Assembly (NCBI GenBank): GCA_964235605.1
Contig: CAXSCR010000025.1
Location: forward strand, 1-56,750
Length of the DNA: 56,750 bases
Direction: 5' to 3'
Source: DATCRE01 sp964235605
GTDB lineage: Bacteria > Bacteroidota > Bacteroidia > Cytophagales > Cyclobacteriaceae
Both the position numbers and the translations under genes were made by a program. Position 1 is the stretch's first letter. Every line of letters starts with the position of its first letter. Below the pieces are notes generated by a model. The model made no database searches, was not told the origin of the DNA, and saw only the letters and a list, made by a program, of their open reading frames with translations. This document shows positions 1 to 8,716 of the stretch, in pieces.

Positions 1-315
1 CAAAAATAAAAGCAAATAAAGAACAGAAAATATGTACTTCGTGGTGTGGATACGGGGAACCGTACTTCTTGACTCTTATTCCATAATTTTCCCGGCCCCT
101 TGTGGTTAATGAACAAAGCACTTTATACTTATTAAATCATTAAAACTGTTAGGTTCGATTAACTTAATTAAAATATTCGCTCTTTTCTGCTTCCAACAAA
201 GTCCCGAGACGGGGAGACGGGAGATTCTGCGGAGAATGAAGTTTTATTACCACATTCTCATGTTCCATTTCTTCTTATAATTTATCTTTGTCAAAACTAT
301 AATAATTCATTAATC
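1..315. other. Non-coding leader region
   Basis: No convincing gene is seen on either strand. A short GC-rich stretch around 201-225 can fold locally (CCCGAGACGGG). The only element I would name is the TAnnTTTG-type promoter at 283-290, listed separately. Confidence 0.4.
283..290 (+). promoter_or_regulatory. Bacteroidota -7 promoter element (TATCTTTG)
   Basis: TATCTTTG matches the Bacteroidota TAnnTTTG -7 consensus exactly and lies 25 nt before the ATG of the DinB-like gene at 316. No clear -33 TTG is seen at the usual spacing, so the call rests on the -7 match and its position. Confidence 0.45.
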
Positions 316-855
316 ATGTCAACGACAGACCAACTTACTCATCTAAAATTTCCAATCGGACCATTTTTAGTTCGGGAAGATATCAGCAAACAAGACCTTG
401 ATGGTTTCATCAAAACAATAGAATCAGCTCCCAATAAGTACAGAAAGCTTACTGAAAATCTTGAAGAAAGTGGTCTTAAAAAAACATATCGCGAGGGAAG
501 CTGGAATATAAACCAATTGGTTAACCACGTAGCTGATATGCAGATGCTTCATTTTTTCCGAATGAAAAGAGCCCTAACCGAGGTAGATTACAAGGAAATA
601 ACGCTCGTAAATATAGACGCATGGGCTCACACGGCTGACGGCCTCAACGCTCCAGTTTTAGATGCGTTGCAAATGATGGAGGGGATTACAAAGCGATATG
701 TTTACCTTATGCATTCATTGAACGAGGAACAACACGCAATTGCTTATTACCATCCAATAAGAAAGGTAACGTTAAACCAAAAGCAAGCCATCTCCATGAC
801 AGCCTGGCATGTAGCGCATCATTTGGAGCATATTAAGATTGCTTTAAAGGGTTAG
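316..855 (+). CDS. DinB/YfiT-family putative metal-dependent transferase
   Basis: A 179-residue four-helix-bundle protein of the DinB_2/YfiT type. The family includes bacillithiol S-transferases (BstA) and uncharacterised metal-dependent enzymes. Visible family marks are the N-terminal FPIGPF segment, the YREGSWNINQLVNHVAD block with His71, and the C-terminal WHVAHHLEHI block. His71, His165 and His169 have the spacing of the YfiT metal triad, so metal binding is likely. Length fits the family, the protein is cytoplasmic, and no neighbour suggests a substrate. The gene has its own promoter candidate and appears monocistronic. Transferase activity on a thiol cofactor is inferred from the family only. 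Confidence 0.8.
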   Translation: MSTTDQLTHLKFPIGPFLVREDISKQDLDGFIKTIESAPNKYRKLTENLEESGLKKTYREGSWNINQLVNHVADMQMLHFFRMKRALTEVDYKEITLVNIDAWAHTADGLNAPVLDALQMMEGITKRYVYLMHSLNEEQHAIAYYHPIRKVTLNQKQAISMTAWHVAHHLEHIKIALKG

Positions 856-961
856 AGATATCAAAACGGAAGTCAACATTTGTGAGATAATCAGGCGTCT
901 TTTGCATGCGTAAGAGACTTACGTAGTTATAACTTATTAAATGGATAAATGATATTAAATT

Positions 962-969
962 TATTTTTG
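962..969 (+). promoter_or_regulatory. Bacteroidota -7 promoter element (TATTTTTG)
   Basis: TATTTTTG matches TAnnTTTG and lies about 120 nt upstream of the TPR gene at 1089, which would give a long 5' leader. Assigned by motif and position only. Confidence 0.35.
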
Positions 970-1088
970 TATCTTTTATAATCCTCCATCGATCCATAGC
1001 AGCAATGCATTTTGATTATAATAATAATAGTCAATTTTAAAATTTGATTTTTTTGGGCTTCTTATCAAATCTTATTAAACCTTTATAG

Positions 1089-1949
1089 ATGCGAAACATA
1101 ATTATAACAATAAGTATTATTCTTGTATGCTTCCATGCACACTGCCAAGAAAATCAATGGGAAGAAGGTAATGCTGAAATGCGCCGGTTTGAACGTGAAC
1201 ATGATATTAAAAGGGCGATCGAAGTTGGTGAAAAAACGCTTGCCTTTGTGGTTTCAAAATATGGCATGGCAAGCACTGAAAGTGCTATTGTAATGGAGAA
1301 TCTTGCTGCCAACTACATCCATCTAGATGAATATAAAAAAGCAAAGCCATTGCTATTTGCATGTGTCGACTTTGAGTTTAAAACCAACGGCGAAACAAAG
1401 GATCTTGCTTCCATGTACACCAATCTAGGCAATTGCTACAGAACCGAAAATATATATGACAGTGCCGAGTATTATTATAAGAAATCTTTAGCCTTATATG
1501 AAGCTATGCTAGGCAGCGGGCATAAGTATACAATTATCACTAAAAGTGACCTTGCGGTTAATTTTTTAATGAAAGACCAGACTGATTTAGCTGCAATATT
1601 GCTTGAACAAGTGCTGGTATACTACAAAGAAAAGAATGATTCTCTTTATTGCGCTTATACAATGCACGAGCTTGGCAAGGCTTATACCCGATTGAACAGA
1701 TTGCGCGAGGCAGAGAAAAATTTACGTTCAGCTGTAAGCATATTTGAAAAATCCGCGCTAATGAAAGATCCAGCGTATGAATTTGCGCTAATGGACCTAG
1801 GCATATTCATGGTAGAAAAAAAGCAAGACAATACTGGCAAAGAGTTTATTAAAAAGGCCATTATCGATGCTCAAAGAAAATACGGCACAGAATCAAGCCA
1901 CGTAGAACGAATCAAACAGTTGGGAAATAAATACCTTGCAAATAAATAG
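1089..1949 (+). CDS. Secreted tetratricopeptide-repeat protein
   Basis: A 286-residue protein with a Sec signal peptide (hydrophobic residues about 4-17, probable cleavage near residue 19), so it should be periplasmic. The rest is a row of TPR helices of the kinesin-light-chain-like type. Recognisable units include one around 65-90 (LAANYIHLDEYKKAKPLL), one around 105-140 (YTNLGNCYRTENIYDSAEYYY), and further units near 185-210 and 225-255. There is no catalytic domain; the likely role is protein-protein interaction. TPR proteins of this type often form the sensor part of Bacteroidota kinases, but here no kinase domain follows and no partner is encoded alongside. Confidence 0.75.
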   Translation: MRNIIITISIILVCFHAHCQENQWEEGNAEMRRFEREHDIKRAIEVGEKTLAFVVSKYGMASTESAIVMENLAANYIHLDEYKKAKPLLFACVDFEFKTNGETKDLASMYTNLGNCYRTENIYDSAEYYYKKSLALYEAMLGSGHKYTIITKSDLAVNFLMKDQTDLAAILLEQVLVYYKEKNDSLYCAYTMHELGKAYTRLNRLREAEKNLRSAVSIFEKSALMKDPAYEFALMDLGIFMVEKKQDNTGKEFIKKAIIDAQRKYGTESSHVERIKQLGNKYLANK

Positions 1950-2337
1950 TTTTCCAAATTATATCTCAATAATAGATGTCTGCAATCTGATGTATGAGCC
2001 ACATTTAAAAGAATACGATGGACTGATCTACAATACGGAAGAGCATCTTTGATTTTCCAAAAATTCCTAATCACTGTCCTAATGACGCGGCAGGGAGAGA
2101 GATTAATTCTGAAATTTACGCTGATAATTAAAAAGAAACGGACTTGTGAATTACCCAATTATTCGCCACCGATATATATTAAATGTTCCGGGTAATGGTG
2201 AGGCCCCATTGAATGTGCTGTTAATTATAATTAACTAGCGTTCAAAAATTGTTAAAACTTACTGATTAAGATTTCTGAAGAGATAAATGATTTAACGTCG
2301 CTATGTTTTTTAATAGCAAATGCTGTTTAAATTTTGA
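1950..2337. other. Intergenic region, no gene recognised
   Basis: About 390 bases between the TPR gene and the deacetylase. Only very short open frames are present (for example 20 codons near 1992) and none resembles a known family. Confidence 0.4.
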
Positions 2338-2358
2338 ATGCCTATTAACTTGCGTGCC

Positions 2359-3255
2359 ATGAAAATATGTAAACAAATTATTCTATTTACGTTTTTACAA
2401 GCCTTGTACTATAACGTAATTGCACAAAGCAATTTACCTAAAATATTGTTGCGGGTAGATGACATAGGAATGAACCACTCTGTTAATATTGGATTGAAAG
2501 AACTTGCGGAAACAAAAATTCCTTTTTCTGCTTCTGTTATGTTTGCATGTCCGTGGTATCAAGAAGCTGTGGATATTTTAAAACAAAATCCTCAGGTTGC
2601 AGTTGGTATTCATCTTACATTGACTGCTGAATGGAGATATTACAGATGGGGCCCAATATTAGGCAAAACAGCTGTGCCCAGTTTAGTCGATAGTTTGGGA
2701 TACTTCCTTCCATCTATAGATAAATTTCTGAAAAGTAATTACAAACTAGAAGACATAGAAAAAGAACTTACCGCGCAGATTGAAAGGGCAATTGCTACTG
2801 GACTAAAAATTTCATATGTAGATCCACACATGGGCATTGCACTATCAACACCTGAAATCAAAGCGCTAACCGAGCGGCTTGCAAAAAAATATAACTTAGG
2901 TATCTCAGGCTATTTTGAAGAAGGGTATAAATCCATGTGGGATATCTCCGTTGATAATAAGAAAAAGGAATTTATGGAGTTTGTAAACACCCTAAAACCA
3001 AAGGGATTATATGTTACTGTACTTCACATTGCGCACAGCACCCCAGAGATTGAAGCATTAGTAGATATGAATAGCAATTTAATGAACACCAAAGCTGGCA
3101 AACCAATGGTGGGTCAGCACAGACAAGCAGAACTCAACATGATCTTATCACCCGACTTTAGGGCATTGAACGGCAAAAAATTTAATCTAATAAACTATGG
3201 AGATGTGATTCGAGAAGTTGGATTAAGTAAAATGAAAGCCCCGGAATGGCGTTAG
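2359..3255 (+). CDS. ChbG/HpnK-family (YdjC-like) carbohydrate deacetylase, secreted
   Basis: A YdjC-type deacetylase; relatives remove acetyl groups from chitooligosaccharides or hopanoid sugars. The start at 2359 is preferred over the upstream ATG at 2338 because it gives a clean signal peptide (MKICKQIILFTFLQALYYNVIAQ). Mature features are LRVDDIGM just after the signal (the metal-binding DD motif), GIHLTLTAEW with the conserved His, and a later VDPHMG block with another His. About 298 residues, normal for the family. The signal peptide suggests a periplasmic or exported enzyme, unlike cytoplasmic ChbG. The substrate is unknown; a GH20 hexosaminidase lies 40 kb away, too far to imply linkage. 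Confidence 0.75.
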   Translation: MKICKQIILFTFLQALYYNVIAQSNLPKILLRVDDIGMNHSVNIGLKELAETKIPFSASVMFACPWYQEAVDILKQNPQVAVGIHLTLTAEWRYYRWGPILGKTAVPSLVDSLGYFLPSIDKFLKSNYKLEDIEKELTAQIERAIATGLKISYVDPHMGIALSTPEIKALTERLAKKYNLGISGYFEEGYKSMWDISVDNKKKEFMEFVNTLKPKGLYVTVLHIAHSTPEIEALVDMNSNLMNTKAGKPMVGQHRQAELNMILSPDFRALNGKKFNLINYGDVIREVGLSKMKAPEWR

Positions 3256-3561
3256 TTTTAAAGCAGTTCTCTATTCACAATTTGTTTTAAATTAATTTTA
3301 AGAATAAAAAGACGGTCTAATTTAGTTCAGGTATCTTTCTTTCTAACTCTGCTGTTTCATGTTTTCATAATGATGGCATTGTTCAAAATTTCGGGCGGAA
3401 TTAACCCGACATTCAGTTATTGGATCAGGTCTTATCAAGATTATGCGTATTGTAAAAAAAGACCTTTTGCAGGTACGGGTTTGTGGTTGTAGCCGTGGCA
3501 CCGCCTAAACCAAAAATTGGTCTGGTCTTTGTTTATACCAGGTAACTACAACGCAATCATT
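3256..3561. other. Intergenic region, no gene recognised
   Basis: About 300 bases. A near-consensus TATCTTTC (7 of 8 to TAnnTTTG) occurs around 3331, but it is over 200 nt from the next start and is not scored as a promoter. No RNA gene is recognised. Confidence 0.35.
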
Positions 3562-4929
3562 ATGAAGATATTAAACTGGATTTTCCTTACTGCTACCCTC
3601 GCCACAGGATTGACAACAACCCATGGCCAATCTTCCATGGAGTCAGAAGTACCCGGGGATAATTTTAGCCTTGAAGGTGCACTTGAACTTTTTAAGAAAT
3701 CATCTTCCCCTGAGGAATTTGAGCGAATACTCAATACATCGGATTCAAAGGTTAATAACCTTGACCTTAACAACGATGGCAACATAGATTATATAAAGGT
3801 GATAGATCGCAATGAAGGCAACGTGCATGCATTCACCCTTCAAGCGGTTATCTCTCAAACAGAAAGTCAAGACGTTGCTGTAATAGAACTTGAGAAACTG
3901 CAAGATGGAAAGGCTGTTTTACAAATAACGGGTGATTCTGATGTTTATGGGATAGAAACCATCATCGAACCCTCTGAAGAAGTAAGAGTAAACGCAGGAG
4001 CCAGTACCGCTCGCACCGTAGTTAATGTATGGACTTGGCCTTCTGTTCAGTACGTTTATGGTCCCTCTTATAATAACCCATGGATTTCACCTTGGACTTA
4101 TGCTTATTACCCAATGTGGTGGCGCCCATGGAGACCTGTTGCATTTTATGTATATAATCCATGGTGGAGACCTTACCGTCCTAATTATTCATTTTGTTAC
4201 TCACATAGAATTGGATACTTACCAAGACTTTATTCACCGTACAGATCTACATCAGTGTATGTATGTAATAATTACAGGAATCAGATTACAAACTACCGAT
4301 CACGTTATGATGGCAGTTCCCGAAATGATGGAAGAAATAGGAATCATTATAGCCGATATGATGGTTATGGTGGACGTACAAGATCAGACTATAACGACCG
4401 CGATAATGATGGTCGTGGGTCACGCAATCAATACTATGATAGAAATGGACGAACTAATGATCAAAATGACAACATGAACAGGTCACGCACGCCATCACAA
4501 AGAAATTCTAACGATAGCCGCGGTCGTTATGATGCTACTTCAAGTGGATCACGTAATCAATACAATACTAATGGTAAAAACAACGATCAAAGTGACTATA
4601 CGAACCGATCACGCACGCCTTCAGAAAGAAATTCAAATCAATCTGGATCAGATTTCAGAAGATCACCTAGGTCATCCGGTCAGAATTCTTCTAACTCAGG
4701 CTATGGCCAAAGAAGCACAACAACACGTAAAAGCTCAAACGATGTGGTTCATCAACAACGCCAATCGTCGGCTCCAAGGATAAGTATGAACAGTCAACAA
4801 CGTTCATCACCTTCAATTCAAAGATCTTCTTCGGGTTCAACACCTAGGCAATCAGGCGGAGGAGGTGGACACTCAAGTGGTGGCGGCGGAAGTCATAGTG
4901 GTGGTGGACATAGCAGAGGAAGGCATTAG
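3562..4929 (+). CDS. Secreted Arg/Ser/Asn/Gly-rich repeat protein of unknown function
   Basis: The start at 3562 gives a signal peptide ending near THGQ; an upstream in-frame ATG at 3517 would add an unlikely polar extension. The N-terminal 150 residues are acidic and ordered-looking. They include NLDLNNDGNIDYI, which resembles a calcium-binding or dockerin-like loop. A Trp/Pro/Tyr-rich segment follows (WRPWRP and PWWRP motifs), then a long basic, Arg/Ser/Asn/Gln-rich low-complexity tail ending in Gly/Ser/His. A two-copy tandem repeat with a 129-nt (43-codon) period starts near 4420 and 4549. Similar proteins in Bacteroidota are cell-surface and uncharacterised. The tail looks disordered. Function is not assigned. 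Confidence 0.6.
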   Translation: MKILNWIFLTATLATGLTTTHGQSSMESEVPGDNFSLEGALELFKKSSSPEEFERILNTSDSKVNNLDLNNDGNIDYIKVIDRNEGNVHAFTLQAVISQTESQDVAVIELEKLQDGKAVLQITGDSDVYGIETIIEPSEEVRVNAGASTARTVVNVWTWPSVQYVYGPSYNNPWISPWTYAYYPMWWRPWRPVAFYVYNPWWRPYRPNYSFCYSHRIGYLPRLYSPYRSTSVYVCNNYRNQITNYRSRYDGSSRNDGRNRNHYSRYDGYGGRTRSDYNDRDNDGRGSRNQYYDRNGRTNDQNDNMNRSRTPSQRNSNDSRGRYDATSSGSRNQYNTNGKNNDQSDYTNRSRTPSERNSNQSGSDFRRSPRSSGQNSSNSGYGQRSTTTRKSSNDVVHQQRQSSAPRISMNSQQRSSPSIQRSSSGSTPRQSGGGGGHSSGGGGSHSGGGHSRGRH

Positions 4930-4944
4930 CCTTCCTTTTTTTTT
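4917..4944 (+). terminator. Intrinsic terminator overlapping the stop codon
   Basis: A perfect 8-bp stem (AGGAAGGC / GCCTTCCT) with a 4-nt ATTA loop is followed by a run of nine T. The TAG stop of the preceding gene falls across the loop and the 3' arm, so the left arm is coding sequence. Confidence 0.9.
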
Positions 4945-5024
4945 GTAATAGGTTTGCTGTATTTTAAATTAAAACATACTCATTGCATTCGTAAAATTTA
5001 TCAGTTAAAAAGCGCATTCAAATA

Positions 5025-5193
5025 TTAATTGGAGTTTGTATAGGCAAAAGCAACTGCATAGCCCAAGGCGATTAGATAGGCACATCCACACATGACGAAC
5101 AATATATTGTAGCCAATTGTAATAAAAACAAGGATGGTCTTCTTTCAAGCACGAAGAGTCGCGATGCTGATATTTGCATTATGTGTTCTTCAT
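5025..5193 (-). pseudogene. Probable remnant of an ExuT-type hexuronate MFS transporter
   Basis: Downstream of kdgA on the same strand lie two pieces that read like the ends of a hexuronate MFS transporter. The N-terminal piece starts with ATG at 5193, reads MKNT, then a stop, then KYQHR, where ExuT relatives typically have a MKN...GKYRWR opening. The second piece, 5025-5144, is open for 39 codons and strongly hydrophobic (IGYNILFVMCGCAYLIALG), like the last transmembrane helix of that family, and ends in a stop at 5025. The roughly 400 residues between are missing. The position fits an Ashwell operon, where a hexuronate transporter often sits next to kdgA. The hydrophobic C-terminus is the stronger half of the evidence; the N-terminal match is short. 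Confidence 0.45.
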
Positions 5194-5235
5194 ATTTGTA
5201 TTAGCATCCTGTACTAAATCATGAATTTGTACTGC

Positions 5236-5895
5236 TCATGATCTCCAGAAATTAAGTACCTGTGTTATCGTCTCTTCTAATTTTATCCAATCTTGATTTT
5301 TAATTAGATCGTTCAGCAACAACGAAGATCCAATCCCTACACACGATACTTTTGCAGCGCGCCACGCAGTGATACTCTCTTTAGTAGGCTCCACTCCTCC
5401 TGTTGGCATGATTTGAAGATTGGGCATCACGGCTAACGCAGCCTTTACGAAATCAGGTCCTAATATGTGAGCAGGGAAAATTTTTATCAATTGGGCTCCG
5501 AGTTCTTTTGCCTGATGCAGTTCAGAAATCGTGCCGCAGCCAGGTATCCAAGGAATGTCATTACTTTTTTGAATGTTGCTCATCATAGGCACGAGCGCAG
5601 GAGAAACAATAAAGTCTGCACCATGTTCTATAAACGTTTCAGCTAAGCGATAATCGAAGATTGTTCCTACACCAAGAAGGAGATTAGGGCAATGATTAAT
5701 AACATGTTTTTTAAGTGAAATAAAATTCAGCTCGGCATTTCCGCCTCTATTGGTAAACTCAAAAACACGAATACCGGCATTATAACTGGCATCCACTACT
5801 TTCAGACACGTATTTAAATCACTGTGATAAAATACGGGAATAATTCCGCCTTGAATAATTTTTGATATGATTAGGGGAATCTTCAATGGTTCCAT
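5236..5895 (-). CDS. kdgA: KDPG / 4-hydroxy-2-oxoglutarate aldolase
   Basis: Cleaves 2-keto-3-deoxy-6-phosphogluconate to pyruvate and glyceraldehyde-3-phosphate, the last step of hexuronate breakdown. The 219-residue TIM barrel has the class I aldolase marks: general-base Glu46 in VFEFTNRG, the PGCGT loop at 118-122, the Schiff-base Lys138 in LIKIFPA, and the phosphate-binding PTGGV segment. Its ATG overlaps the stop of kdgK (TAATG), so translation is probably coupled. It is the last intact gene of the minus-strand operon. Nothing looks damaged. The symbol eda would be equally suitable. Confidence 0.92.
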   Translation of the reverse strand: MEPLKIPLIISKIIQGGIIPVFYHSDLNTCLKVVDASYNAGIRVFEFTNRGGNAELNFISLKKHVINHCPNLLLGVGTIFDYRLAETFIEHGADFIVSPALVPMMSNIQKSNDIPWIPGCGTISELHQAKELGAQLIKIFPAHILGPDFVKAALAVMPNLQIMPTGGVEPTKESITAWRAAKVSCVGIGSSLLLNDLIKNQDWIKLEETITQVLNFWRS

Positions 5896-6899
5896 TAGCG
5901 TAAAAGTTTTCCAACGTTTGTATTATTTATCAATGTATTAATTTCTTCAATGGAAGCAATTAATACATCACCATGAATAGAATGCTTATAAGCGGCGGCT
6001 GCAGTACCAAAGTCTAAAGCATGTTGGTCATCCTTTTTATGCATCCATTGATAGATCATTCCAGCCATAAATGCATCACCAGATCCAATTCGATCAAGAA
6101 CTGGATTCAATGAGTGTAGTTTCGATTGTAGCAGAACATCTTCAGTCCATAGCATACCTTGTAACTCTTGTAGATTGGTGTTCACCGTAGAACGCAGGGT
6201 ATTGGCAATCTTTTTTACTTGCGGATATTTTTCCTTTATCGCTTTACACACTTTTGAAAACGGTTGATCACTATCCTCTATTATTCCAAGACAATTTCTA
6301 AAATCATCGATACCACCAACAAGCACATCACAATTAGCGATTAACTCTGGCATAATCTCCTGCGGGGTTTTACCATATTGCCATAACACCCGGCGATAAT
6401 TGACATCTGCAGAAATCGTCAAGTTCAAATCGCGTGCAGTTTCAATAGCCATTTTACAGGCTATGGCTGCTGACTCTGATATGGCAGGCGTAATACCTGA
6501 CCAATGAAACCATGATGCGCCTTTGAAAATTTCTCGCCAGGGTATAGTCTTTGGATCAAGTAAAGAGAAAGCTGAATGAAAGCGATCGTAAATTACTTTC
6601 GGAGACCGTAGTCCATGTCCCGGATCTAGAAAATAGATGGGCATTCGGCCTAAATTTCTAAAAACATATTCTGTGTTAACATGAAAGCTTCTTAAGTAAG
6701 AAAGTGCAGCGTCACCTAATTCATGTTCTGGTAGAAACGTAACATGCGCACAAGATATTCTCCACTGCGATAATGCGGAAGCGATATTGGCTTCACTTCC
6801 TCCATAAAATACTTCCAGGTTATTCGCCTTTGACAACACAGAATCTACGGGGGAAGATAAGCGCATAAGCACTTCACCAAATGATACAAAATCAGCCAT
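5895..6899 (-). CDS. kdgK: 2-keto-3-deoxygluconate kinase (PfkB family)
   Basis: Phosphorylates KDG to KDPG using ATP. The 334-residue PfkB/ribokinase fold shows the N-terminal substrate segment with GGSEANIA (33-40), and the C-terminal signature DRIGSGDAFMAG (269-280) with catalytic base Asp275. Gly-Ser-Gly replaces the more usual Gly-Ala-Gly in the anion hole, a common family variant. It overlaps kdgA downstream and the uxaC remnant upstream by one base each (TAATG). The upstream gene is now broken, so coupling at its own start may be weakened. Assignment to KDG rather than another sugar comes from the operon. Confidence 0.9.
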   Translation of the reverse strand: MADFVSFGEVLMRLSSPVDSVLSKANNLEVFYGGSEANIASALSQWRISCAHVTFLPEHELGDAALSYLRSFHVNTEYVFRNLGRMPIYFLDPGHGLRSPKVIYDRFHSAFSLLDPKTIPWREIFKGASWFHWSGITPAISESAAIACKMAIETARDLNLTISADVNYRRVLWQYGKTPQEIMPELIANCDVLVGGIDDFRNCLGIIEDSDQPFSKVCKAIKEKYPQVKKIANTLRSTVNTNLQELQGMLWTEDVLLQSKLHSLNPVLDRIGSGDAFMAGMIYQWMHKKDDQHALDFGTAAAAYKHSIHGDVLIASIEEINTLINNTNVGKLLR

Positions 6900-7524
6900 T
6901 AGAATTTAAAGTATTGTTTAGCATTATGATAACACATATCACGAATCACCGACGAGCAGAGATCCATATCATCAGGTAAAAATCCATTTGTGATATCTCT
7001 TCCAATAAGATCGCAAAGAATTCGTCTAAAATATTCATGACGGGGAAAGGAAAGAAAACTTCTTGAATCCGTAACCAGGCCTACGAAGCGCGATAGTAGT
7101 CCCATATTCGAAAGTGCATTTAATTGCTTTTCCATTCCATCTTTTTGATCAAGAAACCACCAGCCTGAACCCCATTGAATTTTGCCGGGTACTGCCATCA
7201 TTGAAGTTTCCAACCATGGTAGCAAACACTTCATTGTCGGCAGGATTTAAATTATAAATAATTGTTCTAGCGAGCGTATTATTTTGGTCAAGATGATCAA
7301 AAAAATTTGCCATTGAACGCACTTGAGAAAAATCGCCAATGGAATCAAAACCAGCGTCAGCGCCTATGGTATTTTTTATACGAGAATTATTATTGCGCAT
7401 AGCACCTACATGAAATTGTTGGGTCCACACGTTTGATGATAAACAGCATGCTCATGATAAAGCCTACGACTGGCTTCTGTGTTAATAAGAAATCCTCAGT
7501 AATGAACGGTTTAACGTGAGTCAT
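6899..7524 (-). pseudogene. uxaC: Broken glucuronate isomerase, internally deleted and frameshifted
   Basis: Remnant of the isomerase that starts hexuronate breakdown. The N-terminus begins at ATG 7524, overlapping the end of uxuA, and reads KPFITEDF. It resumes in another frame as NTEASRRLYHEHA, consistent with loss of one T from a T run near 7490. About 290 residues of the family are then missing. The sequence next resumes near 7430 with VWTQQFHVGAMRNNN, typical of UxaC around residue 318. A second break near 7195 (two bases missing after FNDGS) moves to the frame of VPGKIQWGSGWWF, which runs intact to the C-terminus (TDSRSFLS, RHEYFRRILC). Three separate lesions make a single sequencing error unlikely; the product cannot be active. 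Confidence 0.88.
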
Positions 7525-8716
7525 ACTTATATTGTATTTTGCGCGCTAGCATGCTTTCAATTCCTAACTCAAGTCCTCGTAATTCTGCTAAGCCACGAAG
7601 ACGTCCTATAGCGGAGTAACCTGGATTTGTTTTCTTATGGAGATCGTCAAGCATTTGGTGTCCGTGATCAGGACGGAACGGTATTGAAAGAACCCTGCTC
7701 CTATTTTCAAGTATTAAATTTAGTAATACACTTGGCATATCTACATCGCCTTCTAAGTGATTGGCTTCATGGAAACTTCCATCAGCATCGCGTTCTGTAC
7801 TTCGTAAGTGAACAAAATTAATCCTCGTCCCCAACCGTTTTACCATGCCCGCCAAGTCATTGTCTTTACGAACACCAAAAGAACCTGTGCAAAAACACAA
7901 GCCATTATAGGGAGACTCATAAGCACTAAGAAATTGCTTAGCGTCTAATTCCGTACTCATCACGCGCGGTAATCCAAAAATCGGAAACGGCGGATCGTCA
8001 GGATGGATAGCAAGACGTACTTCTTCCTTTTCAGCAATTGGGCCAATCGCTTGAATAAAATGATACAGATTTTTACGCAGTTGCTGATCATCAATAGCAG
8101 CATATGCGTCAAGGGCATTTTGAAACTCAGCAAGACTGTACCTTTCTTCTGCGCCAGGTAATCCGGCCAGAATATTTTTTTGTAACTTTTCCAATGCCTG
8201 ATTGCTTGCTGAATCAAAATACGTTTGGGCCTTTTTTATACGATCTATTGGATGATCTTTTTCCGCACCTTTGCGCTTTAATATAAAAACATCAAATGCA
8301 GCAAACATATGAATATCAAAACGCAGTGCTTTTGATCCATCTGCTATTGAGTAGTCCAAATCCGTACGCGTCCAATCCAACACCGGCATAAAATTGTAAC
8401 ACACGCATTTAATTCCATTATCTGAAAGATTACGGATGCTCTCTTTGTAGTTTTCAATGTATTGAAGAAAGCCTTTACGTTGTTTCTTAATATCCTCGTG
8501 TACGGGTATGCTCTCAACAACACTCCATACTAATCCACTTTCTTCAATCTGGTCTTTACGTTTTTTTATTTCGTCTTTTGTCCAGACTTCCCCATTGGGA
8601 ATGTGATGTAAGGCAGTAACAATGCCGCTAGCACCGGCTTGTTTAATATCTTGAAGACTAACTGGATCAGTAGGGCCGAACCATCGCCATGTTTGTTGTA
8701 ATCTCATACGCCGCAA
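7511..8716 (-). CDS. uxuA: D-mannonate dehydratase
   Basis: Converts D-mannonate to 2-keto-3-deoxygluconate. The 401-residue protein has the UxuA marks in order: an N-terminal QTWRWFGPTDPVSL block, HHIPNGEVW, the MPVLDWTRTDLDY loop, CFCTGSFGV with the metal-binding Cys, FVHLRST, and a C-terminal FRPDHGHQMLDD with metal-binding residues. Length is normal for the family and the frame is uninterrupted. It overlaps the upstream SDR gene by 13 nt and the start of the broken uxaC by 14 nt, so it is the middle of one transcription unit. Mn or Fe dependence is known for the family. Confidence 0.93.
   Translation of the reverse strand: MRRMRLQQTWRWFGPTDPVSLQDIKQAGASGIVTALHHIPNGEVWTKDEIKKRKDQIEESGLVWSVVESIPVHEDIKKQRKGFLQYIENYKESIRNLSDNGIKCVCYNFMPVLDWTRTDLDYSIADGSKALRFDIHMFAAFDVFILKRKGAEKDHPIDRIKKAQTYFDSASNQALEKLQKNILAGLPGAEERYSLAEFQNALDAYAAIDDQQLRKNLYHFIQAIGPIAEKEEVRLAIHPDDPPFPIFGLPRVMSTELDAKQFLSAYESPYNGLCFCTGSFGVRKDNDLAGMVKRLGTRINFVHLRSTERDADGSFHEANHLEGDVDMPSVLLNLILENRSRVLSIPFRPDHGHQMLDDLHKKTNPGYSAIGRLRGLAELRGLELGIESMLARKIQYKYDSR

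Noticed and set aside
1871..2158. 95-codon minus-strand frame after the TPR gene
   Set aside because: It overlaps the certain TPR gene and has no recognisable motif.
4025..4783. Long open frames overlapping the Arg/Ser-rich secreted protein
   Set aside because: They run in a different frame of a repetitive gene, have methionine- and isoleucine-rich composition and no recognisable domain; they reflect the biased codons of the main gene.
7960..8217. 85-codon frame on the minus strand inside uxuA
   Set aside because: It overlaps a certain mannonate dehydratase in another frame and has no family pattern.
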